DNA of 64,000 nucleotides from CAWAMR01 sp963783095. Lineage in GTDB: Bacteria; Planctomycetota; Planctomycetia; Gemmatales; Gemmataceae. The stretch lies in contig CAWAMR010000004.1 of the NCBI GenBank assembly GCA_963783095.1, forward strand, positions 248,001-312,000, read 5' to 3'. Of this stretch, positions 9,312-18,686 are shown piece by piece. The first letter of the stretch is position 1. Each line of letters opens with the position of its first letter. The notes under the pieces were generated by a model, which did not search any database, was not told where the DNA came from, and was given only the letters and a program-made list of their open reading frames with translations. A program made the position numbers and the translations under genes.

Positions 9312-9364
9312 CGCCCGCTATCGCTTGCCGCGCGGCCAGAAAAAAAATCTTGTGTTTTTTTCAT
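9100..9364 (-). CDS. Small membrane protein, frameshift in an 8-T run
   Basis: ATG at 9364 with AGGA 7 bases upstream starts MKKTQDFF, then the frame breaks in a run of eight T (minus strand; A at 9340-9347). Removing one T continues LAARQAIAGVIGLLLALSLW and a second hydrophobic stretch LGTMLLGCYVWV, giving about 88 residues with one or two membrane helices. No family recognised. Because the break is exactly in a homopolymer it may be a sequencing error or a phase-variable tract. Tail overlaps the 3' end of the DinB gene. Confidence 0.5.
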
Positions 9365-9445
9365 TTTAATGTCCTGTTTTGGTGTCGGCTTTCGCTTAAG
9401 AGGGTAAAGGGCTCTGTTGCTGATACTGAACAGCGAAAACAGCAA

Positions 9446-9936
9446 GAATGAAGAATTGCCTGTGAAACTGGTGAACGGAAAGATCGGGGTTAATGTGGAA
9501 GAGGTGCAATTACCTCCACCATAGAAGGATTCCCCTTCGCTTACATCGACAACTTCTGAGCATTCTTCGATTCCTACAGGGAAATGACCGTATCCGTGAG
9601 GCTACATGCCAAGAGCGGGCGGATTCGATACGCCGTCGCCACTCGGCACCCCCTCCGTGGGCCACCCAACCACGGACGGGGGTTCTTTTTTGGCATCTCG
9701 CTAATCGACCCGACCGAGCCGACGAGACTTCTGCTTGGCGGCGACGCTTACCCGCCGAACTGCCACGTCGCAGGGCTCTTCTCCGACAGCGCCGAATCGA
9801 GAATCAGTTGGCGGCCGATCGATATCCGTTCTTGCGCAATCACCATTTTGACCAGGTTGAGACCTCGACGAAATCGTCCGATTGTTTGAGAAGAAGCTTC
9901 ACTTGCTCGGAATCGCTCGCAGCAAACTGCGCCAAG
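9446..9936. other. Gene-free stretch
   Basis: A short plus-strand frame ending at about 9523 encodes LVNGKIGVNVEEVQLPPP and a stop, which may be the tail of a lost gene. The remaining 400 bp show no ribosome site, conserved motif or RNA structure I can support; longer open frames here are unlikely products of the opposite strand of the next gene. Confidence 0.3.
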
Positions 9937-12372
9937 TCATTCCAGCTTCCACTCCAGGATGCCTCCAGACCAACCGTCCTGAAGCTGGACTTCGAGACGA
10001 AGAGCCTTGGTTATCACGGCTTTGAAGGTGACCCGGTTGAAGCGATCCATTTCACTGCCGTGAGGGGAAGTTGCCGTGACCGGTTTCCACGAACCGTCCG
10101 CGGAATAGAGCACCCGCCAGGAGCGCGGCACGCGGCAATGGGCTCCGATGCGCCGCTCGTCCCACCAGTAGACCGAGACCCCGGAAACCGTCTGGGGAGT
10201 CGACCAATCGTATTGTACCCATTCCTTGGTGCCGCGGTGATCCCACCAAGTGAAGCGCGGAATCCTGCTGTCGTCAGAAGCGGTCGGCTCGGCTTGATCG
10301 TTCAGTGCTGCGGGCGAATCGTTACGCCAGCAGTGGGAGGCCGTGGGCGTGGCCTGGCTTGCGGGTGTGCGAGGCGGCAGCGGACGGGCCTGGCCCTCGC
10401 TCTCGGCCACCCAGACCATCATCTCACCCGCCCGACGATTGGCGTTCGCGAAGTAGGGGACGGCAGTGAACTCGAACTTGGTCTTCGTCACATCGCGCAC
10501 TTCGGGAAATGGACGGTAAAGCGCCTCCGGCCATTCAGCACGGTGAAGGGCCAGCGCCGACCCCTGAACCACAGCCACGCCGCCAAGCAGGTCTGCTCGG
10601 AATCGGGTGGTAAGTGGCGATTCTTTAGGGAGCACCAGATTTCTTATGTGGCCGCCGTTGTCCACTGACTCGAAACAATAGACGAGCGGTCCCCGCAGGA
10701 TCGCGACACGCCCGTAGTCAGCTTCCACCTTCGGGTGGGCCTTGAGTCGCTGCACCGGCATGGGGAGCAACAATTCAACGGCGTCACCGCTCCGCCATTT
10801 CCGTTGGAGAACGGCGTAGCCGCGGACCTTCTCGATCGTTAACATTTGCTTCCCGTTCACCTTCAACACCGGTTTGTCGCACCACGCGGGCAGGCGCACG
10901 TTCGAGCGCAAAGTCGGCTTCGCGCTCCGGCTCGACGGTGAACACGATCGCGCCGTCCCACGGATAGCGCGTCGTCTGCCGGAGCACGACCTTGGTGCCG
11001 TTAACGGTCAAGGTCGCCCGGCTGCCGACAAACAGGTTGACGTAAACGGCACCCGGCCTTTCCGCATAGATGTAGCCTGGCAATCCGCCCACCATTTTGA
11101 GAAACATGGGCGGACAGCACGGACATTCGTGCCAAGCCCAACGGGACCGCTGTGGACCGGCTTCGAGCGGATTCCGGTAAAAATAGGTGTTGCCTTCGAG
11201 CGAGATGCCCGGCAGAACCCCATTGTAAAGTACCCGCTCCAGTTCATCCACGTACCGGGCGTCGCCAAAGGCCAGGCTCATATTGTGGTGGAAGAAACCG
11301 GCACCGACGGCTGCGCAGGTCTCGGAATAACCATTGTTCGGCAGGACGTAATCGGGACCGAATCCCTCGTGTGCGGCCTCCGCACCCAGGCCGCCGGTAA
11401 CGTACATACGGCACCGAACCATATTCTCCCAAAGCCGCCGTGCGGCCGTGAGATAGTCCTTGCGGTCGGTAGCGTTGGCGGCAGCGACCATACCGGCGCA
11501 GAGCAGCGTGGCCCGCACCGCATGCCCTTCGATAGTCGTCTTCTCCAGGACTGGCATGTCGTCCTGTGCGTAGGAGCCGAAGTTCTTCCGCCCTTCGTGT
11601 TTGCCGCGGTTCTCAATCCAGAATTCTGCGAGAACAAGGTAACGCCGCTCCTCCACCGGCAAACCGATCTGCTTCTTCAAGCCCGGCTTTTCGCGATAGA
11701 GAAGGTACAGTTTGATCAGCGCCTCCTCACCCAACGAATGGCCCGGCACGACGTTCTTCTTCGGCGGCAGGTCCCATCACGTCCGCCATATGATTGGCCA
11801 GCCTGGTCGCGACTTTGAGCAGCGGCGTCTTGCCCGTTGCGCGATAGTAGTGCACCGCCGCCTCGATCATCGCACCGGCGTTATAGACATCGTGCTGCTC
11901 GACGTCGTTGCCGCCATTGAGGCCCCAGCGCCGTTGGGGTGCCATCAATTGGGTCCACGTGTTTAGATAGCCATCGGGGTCTTTGGCCGAAGCTGCGGCG
12001 ATGCGCTCGACGTAGCCGTCCACCCGCTTCTCCAATTCGGGGTCCGAGCCCGCCGCAAGGAAATCCGCGCTCGCCCGGATCATTTCATAGATGAGCCCGT
12101 CGTACCATTCCGGCCCCGCGTGCTCCCCGTTCTTGCCGTCCCGGACACGATCGAAGTTGTTGATCGCTCCGCCACGGTCTTTCTCGAACTTGGTAAAGCA
12201 ATCGGGAATGGTGATTTCTGCGCCACACCTTGAGCTTGGGCGACCAGAACTCGTCGTTAATGGCGACCTGTTGAATGGGAACGGCCGTCAGCGGATGGAG
12301 ATTCGTGTCCTGTGCTGAGGCCCGCGTAGCCAGCGCGATCGCAATGGTCGCCGCGGTAATAATCTTTTTCAT
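9937..12372 (-). CDS. GH127 (DUF1680) beta-L-arabinofuranosidase-like secreted enzyme, three frameshifts
   Basis: Reads as one protein of about 810 residues starting at ATG 12372 with a signal peptide (KIITAATIAIALATRASAQ). Single-base shifts lie near 12213, 11765 and 10905. Motifs of the (alpha/alpha)6 GH127 family are clear: NDEFWSPKLKVW at the start, LNGGNDVEQHDVYNAGAMIE, a GHAVRATLLCAGM motif, YVTGGLGA, YSETCAAVGAGFFHHNM, and the catalytic zinc-cysteine cluster WHECPCCPPMFLKMV, in which the Glu and Cys residues of the Cys-nucleophile centre are present. A C-terminal domain (roughly the last 150 residues, with VQYDWSTPQTVSGVSVYWWD) looks like a discoidin/F5-8C carbohydrate-binding module. 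Expected role: removal of L-arabinofuranose from plant or algal glycans in the periplasm or outside. Confidence 0.85.
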
Positions 12373-12764
12373 GGGAATCTTTCTAAGGAGTATGAAGTCA
12401 ATCCTGCCGCACGGCATTAGTCTGGACGTCGGAGCAGGATGGGGTCGTTTTTAGAGAACCGAGACTTCGCTGGATTCGTCGCTGATCTTTTACTAACTAT
12501 TTGGGTCCGCTTGCGGCGGCCTTTATCCACCAAAAAAACGACGCAAGGTTTCGGCCGCGGTGCCATTGAGGAGGCGAGTGATGCCGGACATATCGAGATT
12601 TTAATCCAACTTTCTCCATTTCGGCGTATAAATCCGTTGTGTCGGCGGATCTTTTTAGGTGTGGGCAGTTACGACTTGTTCCTGGGCACCCAGAACGCGC
12701 GATTTGGGCGCGTCGGTGGATTCATTCATCTTCCCGATTGATGCGGTCACGCGGGAAGGCGGAA
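12373..12764. other. Gene-free stretch
   Basis: Four hundred bases between the GH127 start and the methyltransferase stop. On the minus strand LLNGTAAETLRRFFGG followed by a stop (around 12525-12575) looks like the tail of a lost gene. No other coding or RNA signal is seen. Confidence 0.3.
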
Positions 12765-13994
12765 TCACGCTCGGTGCAACAGAATAGCGTGTTCCGATCG
12801 AGGCCGGCTGCGAAACGCCGACATCGTTGGTTTATGAAAGTGGGGGCGCTGCTGGGATGCTCGAGCTATGGGCAGGAATCCGCAGCAGCGAGCCGTTTCG
12901 GCCACGATTTCATCGGCGTAAAGCGTACACGAACCTACCGCCGAATCCGCCATCAGCAATATCATGGGCTTCCCTTGAGGGAGCACTCTTGCTGCAGCTT
13001 GGAAAAAGGAGGCCAACTCGCGCGACCACTTCTCTCGCGCCTGGTGCGGATCGATGCGATGATAGGTGGATCGAGCACCCAGTTGGCCACGAGCCAGAGG
13101 CGCGGGATCCAGATCCAGCCAGCGCAGTCGAAGTGCGTGGTGGGTGAGATAGTCGTAGGTCGCAGCATACGGGGGCGAAGTGATGATCGCATCCACGCTT
13201 TCAACCGGTAGTTGACGCAGTTGGGTGGCGTCGTCCTGGGCAACAAACGACAGAGGTGGCGGCGAAGGGAGGAGTTTCGACAGCACAGAGAGTTGACGCG
13301 CCCATTCCTCCATTTTCCGAATGAAGAACTGGGCCACATGGCCCGCAGCCGTCCGTCGGCCGGCAACCCGGCCGGATGTATCGCCACGTTTCCTCGACAT
13401 TTTCACAAGCATTGCCGACAACACCAACGTAAGATCCGGATAAGCGGGATCATCCGGCATTTGTTCGATTTTGGATCGGAGCGAATCGAGCTCCAACAAC
13501 ACGTGCATCTCGAAGAGTTCAAGATCGTCCGTGGGGAATCGCCTGGTTGCGCCATCTCGGTTTCGACGGCGACGATCCGCATATTCTGCGCACATTCGTG
13601 CTGCCGTGACGAGATGCTGGAGTTCTCGGTCGGTTCGGGGCCGGAGTTTACATTGTGCAAGTCGCACGGCGAGAGGGTTCAAATCCACTCCGAATGCGCT
13701 TCGGGCGTGGATGAGGGCTTCAACGAGAACGGTTCCCGATCCGCAAAATGGATCGAGAACTCGCGCTCCCTGGGATGAGAAAGCCCGGACCAGACGGTCG
13801 GCAGTTTCGGGATGCATGCGGGCGGGGTAAGTGTGAAAGCCGTGGACGTTAGTTCGAGTCGTTTCTTCTTCCTGGGTGGCCGGAACGACATCAAGGGCAT
13901 GGGCAAGCGCTTTCGCTTCCGCAGCATCGCCTTCAGTCTCGATCGCCCCGCCCACATGAGTTAGCGATCGTCGCCGGTGAGGGGCCTTGCTCAT
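12765..13994 (-). CDS. DNA methyltransferase with DPFCGSGT and TSPPY motifs
   Basis: A 409-residue class-I SAM-dependent methyltransferase, intact. The SAM site DPFCGSGT lies at about residues 88-95 and the catalytic TSPPYA at about 285; the order (FxGxG before SPPY) and the HTYPARMHPETADRLV lead-in are those of N4-cytosine/N6-adenine amino-methyltransferases (N6_N4_Mtase) and related TRM11-like RNA enzymes. The start is placed at ATG 13994 (MSKAPHRRR); the frame stays open upstream into the intron end, but that part is not methyltransferase-like. No restriction endonuclease is next to it, so it may be an orphan regulatory methyltransferase. A group II intron ends 52 bp upstream of its start. 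Confidence 0.8.
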   Translation of the reverse strand: MSKAPHRRRSLTHVGGAIETEGDAAEAKALAHALDVVPATQEEETTRTNVHGFHTYPARMHPETADRLVRAFSSQGARVLDPFCGSGTVLVEALIHARSAFGVDLNPLAVRLAQCKLRPRTDRELQHLVTAARMCAEYADRRRRNRDGATRRFPTDDLELFEMHVLLELDSLRSKIEQMPDDPAYPDLTLVLSAMLVKMSRKRGDTSGRVAGRRTAAGHVAQFFIRKMEEWARQLSVLSKLLPSPPPLSFVAQDDATQLRQLPVESVDAIITSPPYAATYDYLTHHALRLRWLDLDPAPLARGQLGARSTYHRIDPHQAREKWSRELASFFQAAARVLPQGKPMILLMADSAVGSCTLYADEIVAETARCCGFLPIARASQQRPHFHKPTMSAFRSRPRSEHAILLHRA

Positions 13995-14087
13995 GATTCT
14001 TCCCGATCTGCTATCTGCGGGTGTGACCACATTCTCTGGGGGTCGATAGGGTAGGGAAGACCAAGCATATTGGTTTCCCCTCCCTCC

Positions 14088-14119
14088 AAACCGGACTGGC
14101 GGATTTCCCGCATCCGGCT
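14088..14119 (-). ncRNA. Group II intron domain V
   Basis: Minus-strand sequence AGCCGGATGCGGGAAATCCG, continuing to a closing CCGGTTT, folds into the conserved domain V hairpin with the AGC catalytic triad at its base. Domain VI (14046-14087) follows. It lies 16 bp after the reverse-transcriptase stop codon. Confidence 0.8.
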
Positions 14120-14134
14120 TTCCTGTTGTCGGTC

Positions 14135-15484
14135 TTACCCACAAGGGGATTGACTTGCTCGGGCATGGGCAGCTTCCAGACTATAGTACCCATGTTTGGC
14201 AAAGAAGGCATTCGGCCAGTGCTGATGATCCGTTCCCCGTCCGCGGCCTTTTCCGCCGGAACGTTTGCGCAGTATGCTCCGCAAACGTCCGCGAATCCAA
14301 CCGTCCACGGTCTTAAACGTCGTGTGGTAACTGTGCTGGAAGAATCCAAACCAGCCACGCAACGTCAGGTTGATATCTGCGATTATACTTCGCAGCGATC
14401 GGCCGTTCGTCCGTTTCGTCTTCGTCCGGATGGTCTCTTTGAACTTCGCCATGCTCTTCTTCCTCGGCCAGCGCGTCAGACGTCCCCGCCGCGTGGTTAG
14501 GAAGTGATAGCCCAGAAAGTCAAAGCCTTCCTGCTGTACGTTGACGATTTTCGTCTTGGTTGGATGCAGCCGCAATCCCTCCGCTTCACACCACTGACGG
14601 ATATACCCCAGTGTTTGTTCCGCTTCGGCCTGATTGCGACAGAGGATCACGAAGTCATCGGCATAGCGCACCATCTGCCACCCTTGGGCCGCCATTTGGT
14701 GATCCAGAGGATTGAGATAGATATTGCTCAGCAAAGGACTTAACACCGCTCCTTGCGGGGCTCCCGCTTCCGGTTCCCATTCTTTCAGTCCGTCCATAAT
14801 GCCGGCTTTCAGAAAGGATTCGATCAGCTGAAGCATCCGCCCGTCCGCGATGCGTTCCCGCAGCCGACTCATCAGCCGGTCATGTGGGATCGTGTCGAAG
14901 TAGCTCTTCAGATCGGCATCGACCACGTAAGCGTAACCTTGCTTGAGCAGTTCATCCACTCGCCGCAGTGCGTCTTTGCAACCCCGCCGGGGCCGAAAGC
15001 CGTAACTGTGCGTGGCGAATTCTTTCTCAAAGATCGGTTCGATGACGTGTCGGACTGCTCCCTGAACGACTCGGTCGCGTACCGTGGGAATTCCCAAAGG
15101 TCGCTGCTCCTGGCTACCCGGCTTATCGATATACGTTCGCCGAATGGCCTGCGGCTGGTAAGTTCCTTCCTGGAGGGCTTTGGTGAGTTTCGCCACGTTG
15201 GCGTCCAGGTCGTCGGCAAATGCTTCGACCGTGACATGATCCACTCCCGGAGCGCCCTGGTTGGCAGCCACTTTGCTGTGACTGACGCGCAGATTGCGTT
15301 CCTTCCACACTTTATCGATCAGACTAAACCATATTCCTCCTTGGACGCCCTTTTCGAGCGCCGTCAACATGCGTTCGTTCCACACCGCCGGTTCGGTCCA
15401 GAGCCAGCGCTCCATAACGTCTCCGACTTGATTAGTCATTGCTGACACTGCCGTCGGGTTGGTTTCTTGCGGTGCTGACATCAC
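14135..15484 (-). CDS. ltrA: Group II intron reverse transcriptase/maturase
   Basis: 449 residues, intact. The RT palm motifs are all visible: GAPGVDHVTVEAF (RT1), RRTYIDKPGSQEQRPLGIP (RT2), HSYGFRPRRGCKDALRRV (RT2a-3), DADLKSYFDTIPHDRLM (RT3), APQGAVLSPLLSNIYL (RT4) and the catalytic YADD motif (RT5). A maturase X/GIIM region follows around NLTLRGWFGFFQHS. No HNH endonuclease domain is seen, in line with class IIC-like maturases. It splices its host intron as a maturase and copies it during retrohoming. The QGxxxSP motif separates it from DGR reverse transcriptases. Confidence 0.92.
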   Translation of the reverse strand: MMSAPQETNPTAVSAMTNQVGDVMERWLWTEPAVWNERMLTALEKGVQGGIWFSLIDKVWKERNLRVSHSKVAANQGAPGVDHVTVEAFADDLDANVAKLTKALQEGTYQPQAIRRTYIDKPGSQEQRPLGIPTVRDRVVQGAVRHVIEPIFEKEFATHSYGFRPRRGCKDALRRVDELLKQGYAYVVDADLKSYFDTIPHDRLMSRLRERIADGRMLQLIESFLKAGIMDGLKEWEPEAGAPQGAVLSPLLSNIYLNPLDHQMAAQGWQMVRYADDFVILCRNQAEAEQTLGYIRQWCEAEGLRLHPTKTKIVNVQQEGFDFLGYHFLTTRRGRLTRWPRKKSMAKFKETIRTKTKRTNGRSLRSIIADINLTLRGWFGFFQHSYHTTFKTVDGWIRGRLRSILRKRSGGKGRGRGTDHQHWPNAFFAKHGYYSLEAAHARASQSPCG

Positions 15485-15993
15485 GCCTCCAACTTCCTAC
15501 GTCCCTTGGCTCCCCCGGCGTTACCCGGCTTCTTCGCTACTACGGACGCTCTGACTTCCGATTCCGATACTTCCCAAGGGCATGCAGCGATCGCTTCGCT
15601 CCGCGGATGCTCGCTGCAACATCCCGGCCCAGACGCCTTTGGGTACGGTCCATCTGCGGCAACCGTTCTCGACCCTCGTTCCATACATCCAGCGAAATCG
15701 GATCTCCCTACTTCCCGTCATGGAACCTTCTGACCGTTCTGTCTCCAACCACCCCTTGTCGTTCTCGGTGCTGAGTTTGACGCCCTCCGAGACTCCTTGG
15801 ACTTCGCCTTTCGCTAGCAGGCTCGTCACGACAACAGGCCGAATCGAGTTCGTTATCCTACGGACCAGTCGTTCGCTTCCGGTTGCTCTCCACCTCGCCT
15901 CGCGACGACGCAGTTACCTTCAGCTACAATGTCCAAACTCGAAACATTGATAGGGACTTTCACCCTACCGATTCCATGCGCTCGTAGGCGCAC

Positions 15994-16049
15994 TAGCGGC
16001 GGCTTCAAGCCGCCGAGAGGTTGCAGACGGCGGCAGGATGCCGCCGCTA
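15994..16049. repeat. GC-rich inverted repeat abutting the intron 5' end
   Basis: Outer arms TAGCGGCGGC (15994-16003) and GCCGCCGCTA (16040-16049), plus an inner hairpin CGGCGGCTTCAAGCCGCCG. The intron 5' splice junction coincides with the edge of this repeat. Confidence 0.65.
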
Positions 16050-16146
16050 CGACGGCATCCCCCAGCTTTTGCGCAACAATTGTTGCACGGCTGTGTTCGG
16101 ATAGTGTAGGAGTCCAATTCACTTCCTTCCATTTTGGAGATCGGTT

Positions 16147-17098
16147 ATGCGCACGTCTGGGACTTTGCGGGATATTGTTAATCGCAGCGGCGATTCTCGG
16201 CTGGCTGTCGGGATCGGGGGCCGCTCCGGTGCCCGCGAAGGCCGAAGCCAAATCACCAATAGATGATCGCGACCAAATCGCGGATCGGCTCATGGAACGG
16301 GTGACGATTGAGAAGCCATTCGAACGTGTTCCGCTGAGCGAGGTTTTGGAGTATCTATCGAATAAATATGAGCTGACCGTGCTCGTCGATCCGGCTTCCT
16401 TCAAAAATATGGACAATGCAGCTTTCGCGGCAAAAGTCAATCAGGATGAAGAGGTTCTCAAACGGCCCGTCAGTCTTCCGGCGATGAAGAAGGTCAGGCT
16501 CGCGACCATTTTGAAGTATGTTTGCGATCAGATTCCCGGTACGTATCTTCTGTATCCGGATCATATTAAGTTGGTCAGCGGTTTCAGAGTTCGAACCTTG
16601 GTCGGTCCAATCGTGAACTTCCTCAACCAGGCTGGCGTCGACTCGGATCCAGCTGATGAGCAGGTGGCGACGGAGCCGCTTGACCGGATCATGTGCTCGA
16701 TACCTCTGGTGAACGTGCATTTCGAGGATCAGCCTCTGCAAAGTGCGCTTCGCGAAGTCGAGCTTCGAACGAACCGAAGTATCGCCCTGGCTCCACAAGC
16801 AGGTGAGAAAAGCAAGACGAGTATCACGACCCGACTGACCAATGTTCCCGTGGACACTGCGGTGGCGACGTTGGCCGAGATGGCAGGACTGAAAATGGTC
16901 CGGAAAGGCAATGTTTTGCTGGTAACTACCAGCGAGCGAGCCAAGGAATTCGACCCGCCCACGCCGAGACTGCCGGTCATGGTAGCGCCGCCGGCTCCGG
17001 CTCCGAGCGCCGTGGCTCACAACGAGCAAATTGAAGAGATGAAAAAGAAGATCGCCGAGCTTGAAAAAACGATCGGCGAGTTGAAAAACAAGAAGTAG
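16147..17098 (+). CDS. STN/secretin-N-domain-like exported protein
   Basis: Best start is ATG 16147, which has TTGGAG upstream and gives MRTSGTLR before an in-frame membrane helix (LLIAAAILGWLSG) if one G in the GGG near 16171-16173 is dropped; without that correction the frame runs upstream into non-coding DNA. The mature part (about 300 residues) has two repeats of the STN/secretin short-domain type: VPLSEVLEYLSNKYELTVLV and VNVHFEDQPLQSALREVEL, the latter followed by TNVPVDTAVATLAEMAGL and LLVTT. The last 27 residues form a Lys/Glu coiled coil. Such proteins are frequent in planctomycetes; function unknown, probably envelope-associated. Confidence 0.65.
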
Positions 17099-17122
17099 CC
17101 GATGTCGGCAGCGCCAATCTCC

Positions 17123-17275
17123 GTACCTGTTTAGCCAAAGGCGAGCGTCGAGGCGTAAGCTCGACGTGGACAGTCAGCATACAGCGGTTGCGTTACTGGC
17201 GAACAACGAGCGCACGAGTGGTGGCAGCCCACGTCGAGCTTACGCCTCGACGCTCGCCTTTGGCTAAACAGGTAC
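17123..17275. repeat. Perfect 47-bp inverted repeat
   Basis: Arms 17123-17169 and 17229-17275 are exact reverse complements (outer word GTACCTGTTTAGCC, inner word GCGTAAGCTCGACGTGG) around a 59-bp spacer. Lies between the STN protein stop and the next gene start, both on the plus strand. Too long for an ordinary terminator; resembles a MITE-like or nested hairpin repeat. Confidence 0.9.
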
Positions 17276-17329
17276 CAATCTCCTGATTGGCGTTCCCAGG
17301 AATAACGATCTCCGGATGGTACTGGCCCA

Positions 17330-18331
17330 ATGAAATTAGTGATCTGCCCACCGGTCGAGTCCGATCGATTGCTCAAGATTCAGGACGCTGCCGGCGCGAT
17401 TCAGGTCGTCAACGCACCCGACGAGGCCGCTGCCGGGGCTGCGATTGCGGATGCAGATGCCTTCTTCGGAAAAATCACCCCGGGGTTGTTGGCGCGTGCC
17501 ACCCAACTGCACTGGGTTCAATCGGCGACCGCGAGTTTGGAACACTACATTTTTCCGGAACTGGTCGAGCATCCCTGCACGTTGACCAACATGCGCGGCC
17601 TGTTCTCCGACGTGATCGCCGATCAAGTGATGGGCTATGTGATCTGCTTCGCGCGGAATCTCCACCTATACATTCGCAACCAGGTTCAATCGAAGTGGGA
17701 GCCGGCCGGCGGTGAAGCGGCCCGCGTCACCTTCGCGTCGGGACCGGGAGTGATCACCGACATCGACCATGCCCATTTGCATCTTGCCGATACTACGATG
17801 GGCATTGTCGGCTTTGGCGCGATCGGCGCGGAGATCGCTCGTCGAGCTTCGGCATTTGGAATGAGGATACTTGCGCTTGACCCTGTGCCGAAACAGGTGC
17901 CGGAATATGTGGAGGCGGTCTGGCCGGTCGAGCGATTGAGTGATCTTTTGCAGCAAAGCGATTTCGTTGTTGTCGCAGCGCCGCACACCCCCGACACTGC
18001 AAAGCTATTTCGTTTGGCCCAATTCAAGCAGATGAAGCGGACCGCCTATTTCATCAATATCGGTCGAGGGGCGATCGTAGATCTTGCCGATCTGGTCGCT
18101 GCGCTGGAAGCCAAAACGATCGCGGGAGCAGCGCTCGATGTCTACGAAGTGGAGCCGTTGCCTGCGGGGCATCCGCTCTGGAAGTTTCCCAATGCGATCC
18201 TGACGCCGCACGTCGCAGGTTATTCGCCCAGGATCGCGCAGCGCCATCTGGCTGTACTCCTGGACAACATTTCGCGCTTCGTACGCGGCGATCCGCTGCG
18301 AAATGTGGTGAATAAAGCACTATGGTTCTGA
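17330..18331 (+). CDS. D-2-hydroxyacid dehydrogenase
   Basis: 333 residues, intact NAD(P)-dependent oxidoreductase interconverting a 2-hydroxyacid and a 2-oxoacid. The nucleotide-binding GFGAIGAE follows a HLADTTMGIVG strand at about residue 155; the catalytic Arg is in NIGRGAIVD, the Glu in DVYEVEPL and the His in LTPHVAGY. The substrate-domain half is divergent (starts MKLVICPPVES), as in the glyoxylate/hydroxypyruvate reductase-like branch. Start ATG 17330 is 55 bp after the long inverted repeat. Substrate unknown. Confidence 0.88.
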   Translation: MKLVICPPVESDRLLKIQDAAGAIQVVNAPDEAAAGAAIADADAFFGKITPGLLARATQLHWVQSATASLEHYIFPELVEHPCTLTNMRGLFSDVIADQVMGYVICFARNLHLYIRNQVQSKWEPAGGEAARVTFASGPGVITDIDHAHLHLADTTMGIVGFGAIGAEIARRASAFGMRILALDPVPKQVPEYVEAVWPVERLSDLLQQSDFVVVAAPHTPDTAKLFRLAQFKQMKRTAYFINIGRGAIVDLADLVAALEAKTIAGAALDVYEVEPLPAGHPLWKFPNAILTPHVAGYSPRIAQRHLAVLLDNISRFVRGDPLRNVVNKALWF

Positions 18332-18380
18332 CCGCGTCGGTCATTCGCCAACCCCCAATGATTATTGGGACTGTTGTAGA

Positions 18381-18539
18381 TTAGCCGTGTTGCGGTGTTG
18401 CGTTTCCATGAGGATTGTGATCTTCATGCTCGTCGGGCTGGGTCACCAGCACGCGAAGAGTCATAAAGAGCAGCAAAAGGCTCGCAACGCAAATCGGAAC
18501 CATCACCCAAAACATGATTGAATTGATAAGCGGGTACAT
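18381..18539 (-). CDS. Small one-helix membrane protein A
   Basis: 52 residues from ATG 18539, with GGGGAG 7 bases upstream. MYPLINSIMFW leads into one transmembrane helix (VMVPICVASLLLLFMTL) and a His/Asp-rich tail ending HNPHGNATPQHG. It is paralogous to the protein at 19343-19576. DNA upstream (about 18545-18665) also resembles that upstream of the paralogue (LPGKK...FGTLIA in translation), so a module of about 270 bp was duplicated. Function unknown; the His-rich end could bind metal. Confidence 0.6.
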   Translation of the reverse strand: MYPLINSIMFWVMVPICVASLLLLFMTLRVLVTQPDEHEDHNPHGNATPQHG

Positions 18540-18686
18540 TTCGGATCTCCCCAAATAGTGGCGAGAAGAATCCCGATCCAATGAATAATCCCGCAATCAA
18601 TGTGCCAAAGCCGGCATCAGTGACGATTTTTTTGCCAGGCAAACAAGCCACGGACGGCATGGCCACGGGTGCCACACGCTCGGACT

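Larger units (their letters stand above)
14046..15993 (-). mobile_element. Group II intron, complete, probably class C
   Basis: The 5' end on the minus strand is GTGCGCCTACGAGCGCAT at 15993, followed by GGGTGAAAGTCCC, a usual early-domain-I motif. The 3' end is placed at 14046 after CCCTACCCTAT, just past domain VI, giving 1,948 nt with a reverse transcriptase in domain IV. The 5' flank is a strong GC-rich hairpin (15994-16049), the kind of site favoured by class IIC introns, which insert after terminator-like stems. The 3' flank is the leader of the methyltransferase gene. Ends are inferred from motifs, so each could be off by a few bases. Confidence 0.8.

Noticed and set aside
9493..10668. 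Plus-strand 391-codon open frame
   Set aside because: Most of it is antisense to the C-terminal half of the GH127 gene, whose motifs are unambiguous.
13660..13700. GGTTCAAATCC as a tRNA T-arm
   Set aside because: No acceptor or anticodon stems around it and it lies in the methyltransferase coding sequence.
14135..15484. The reverse transcriptase as the missing DGR reverse transcriptase
   Set aside because: It has the group II QGxxxSP motif (APQGAVLSPLL), a maturase X region, and is enclosed by intron ends with domain V; it lies 8 kb from the variable region on its own element.
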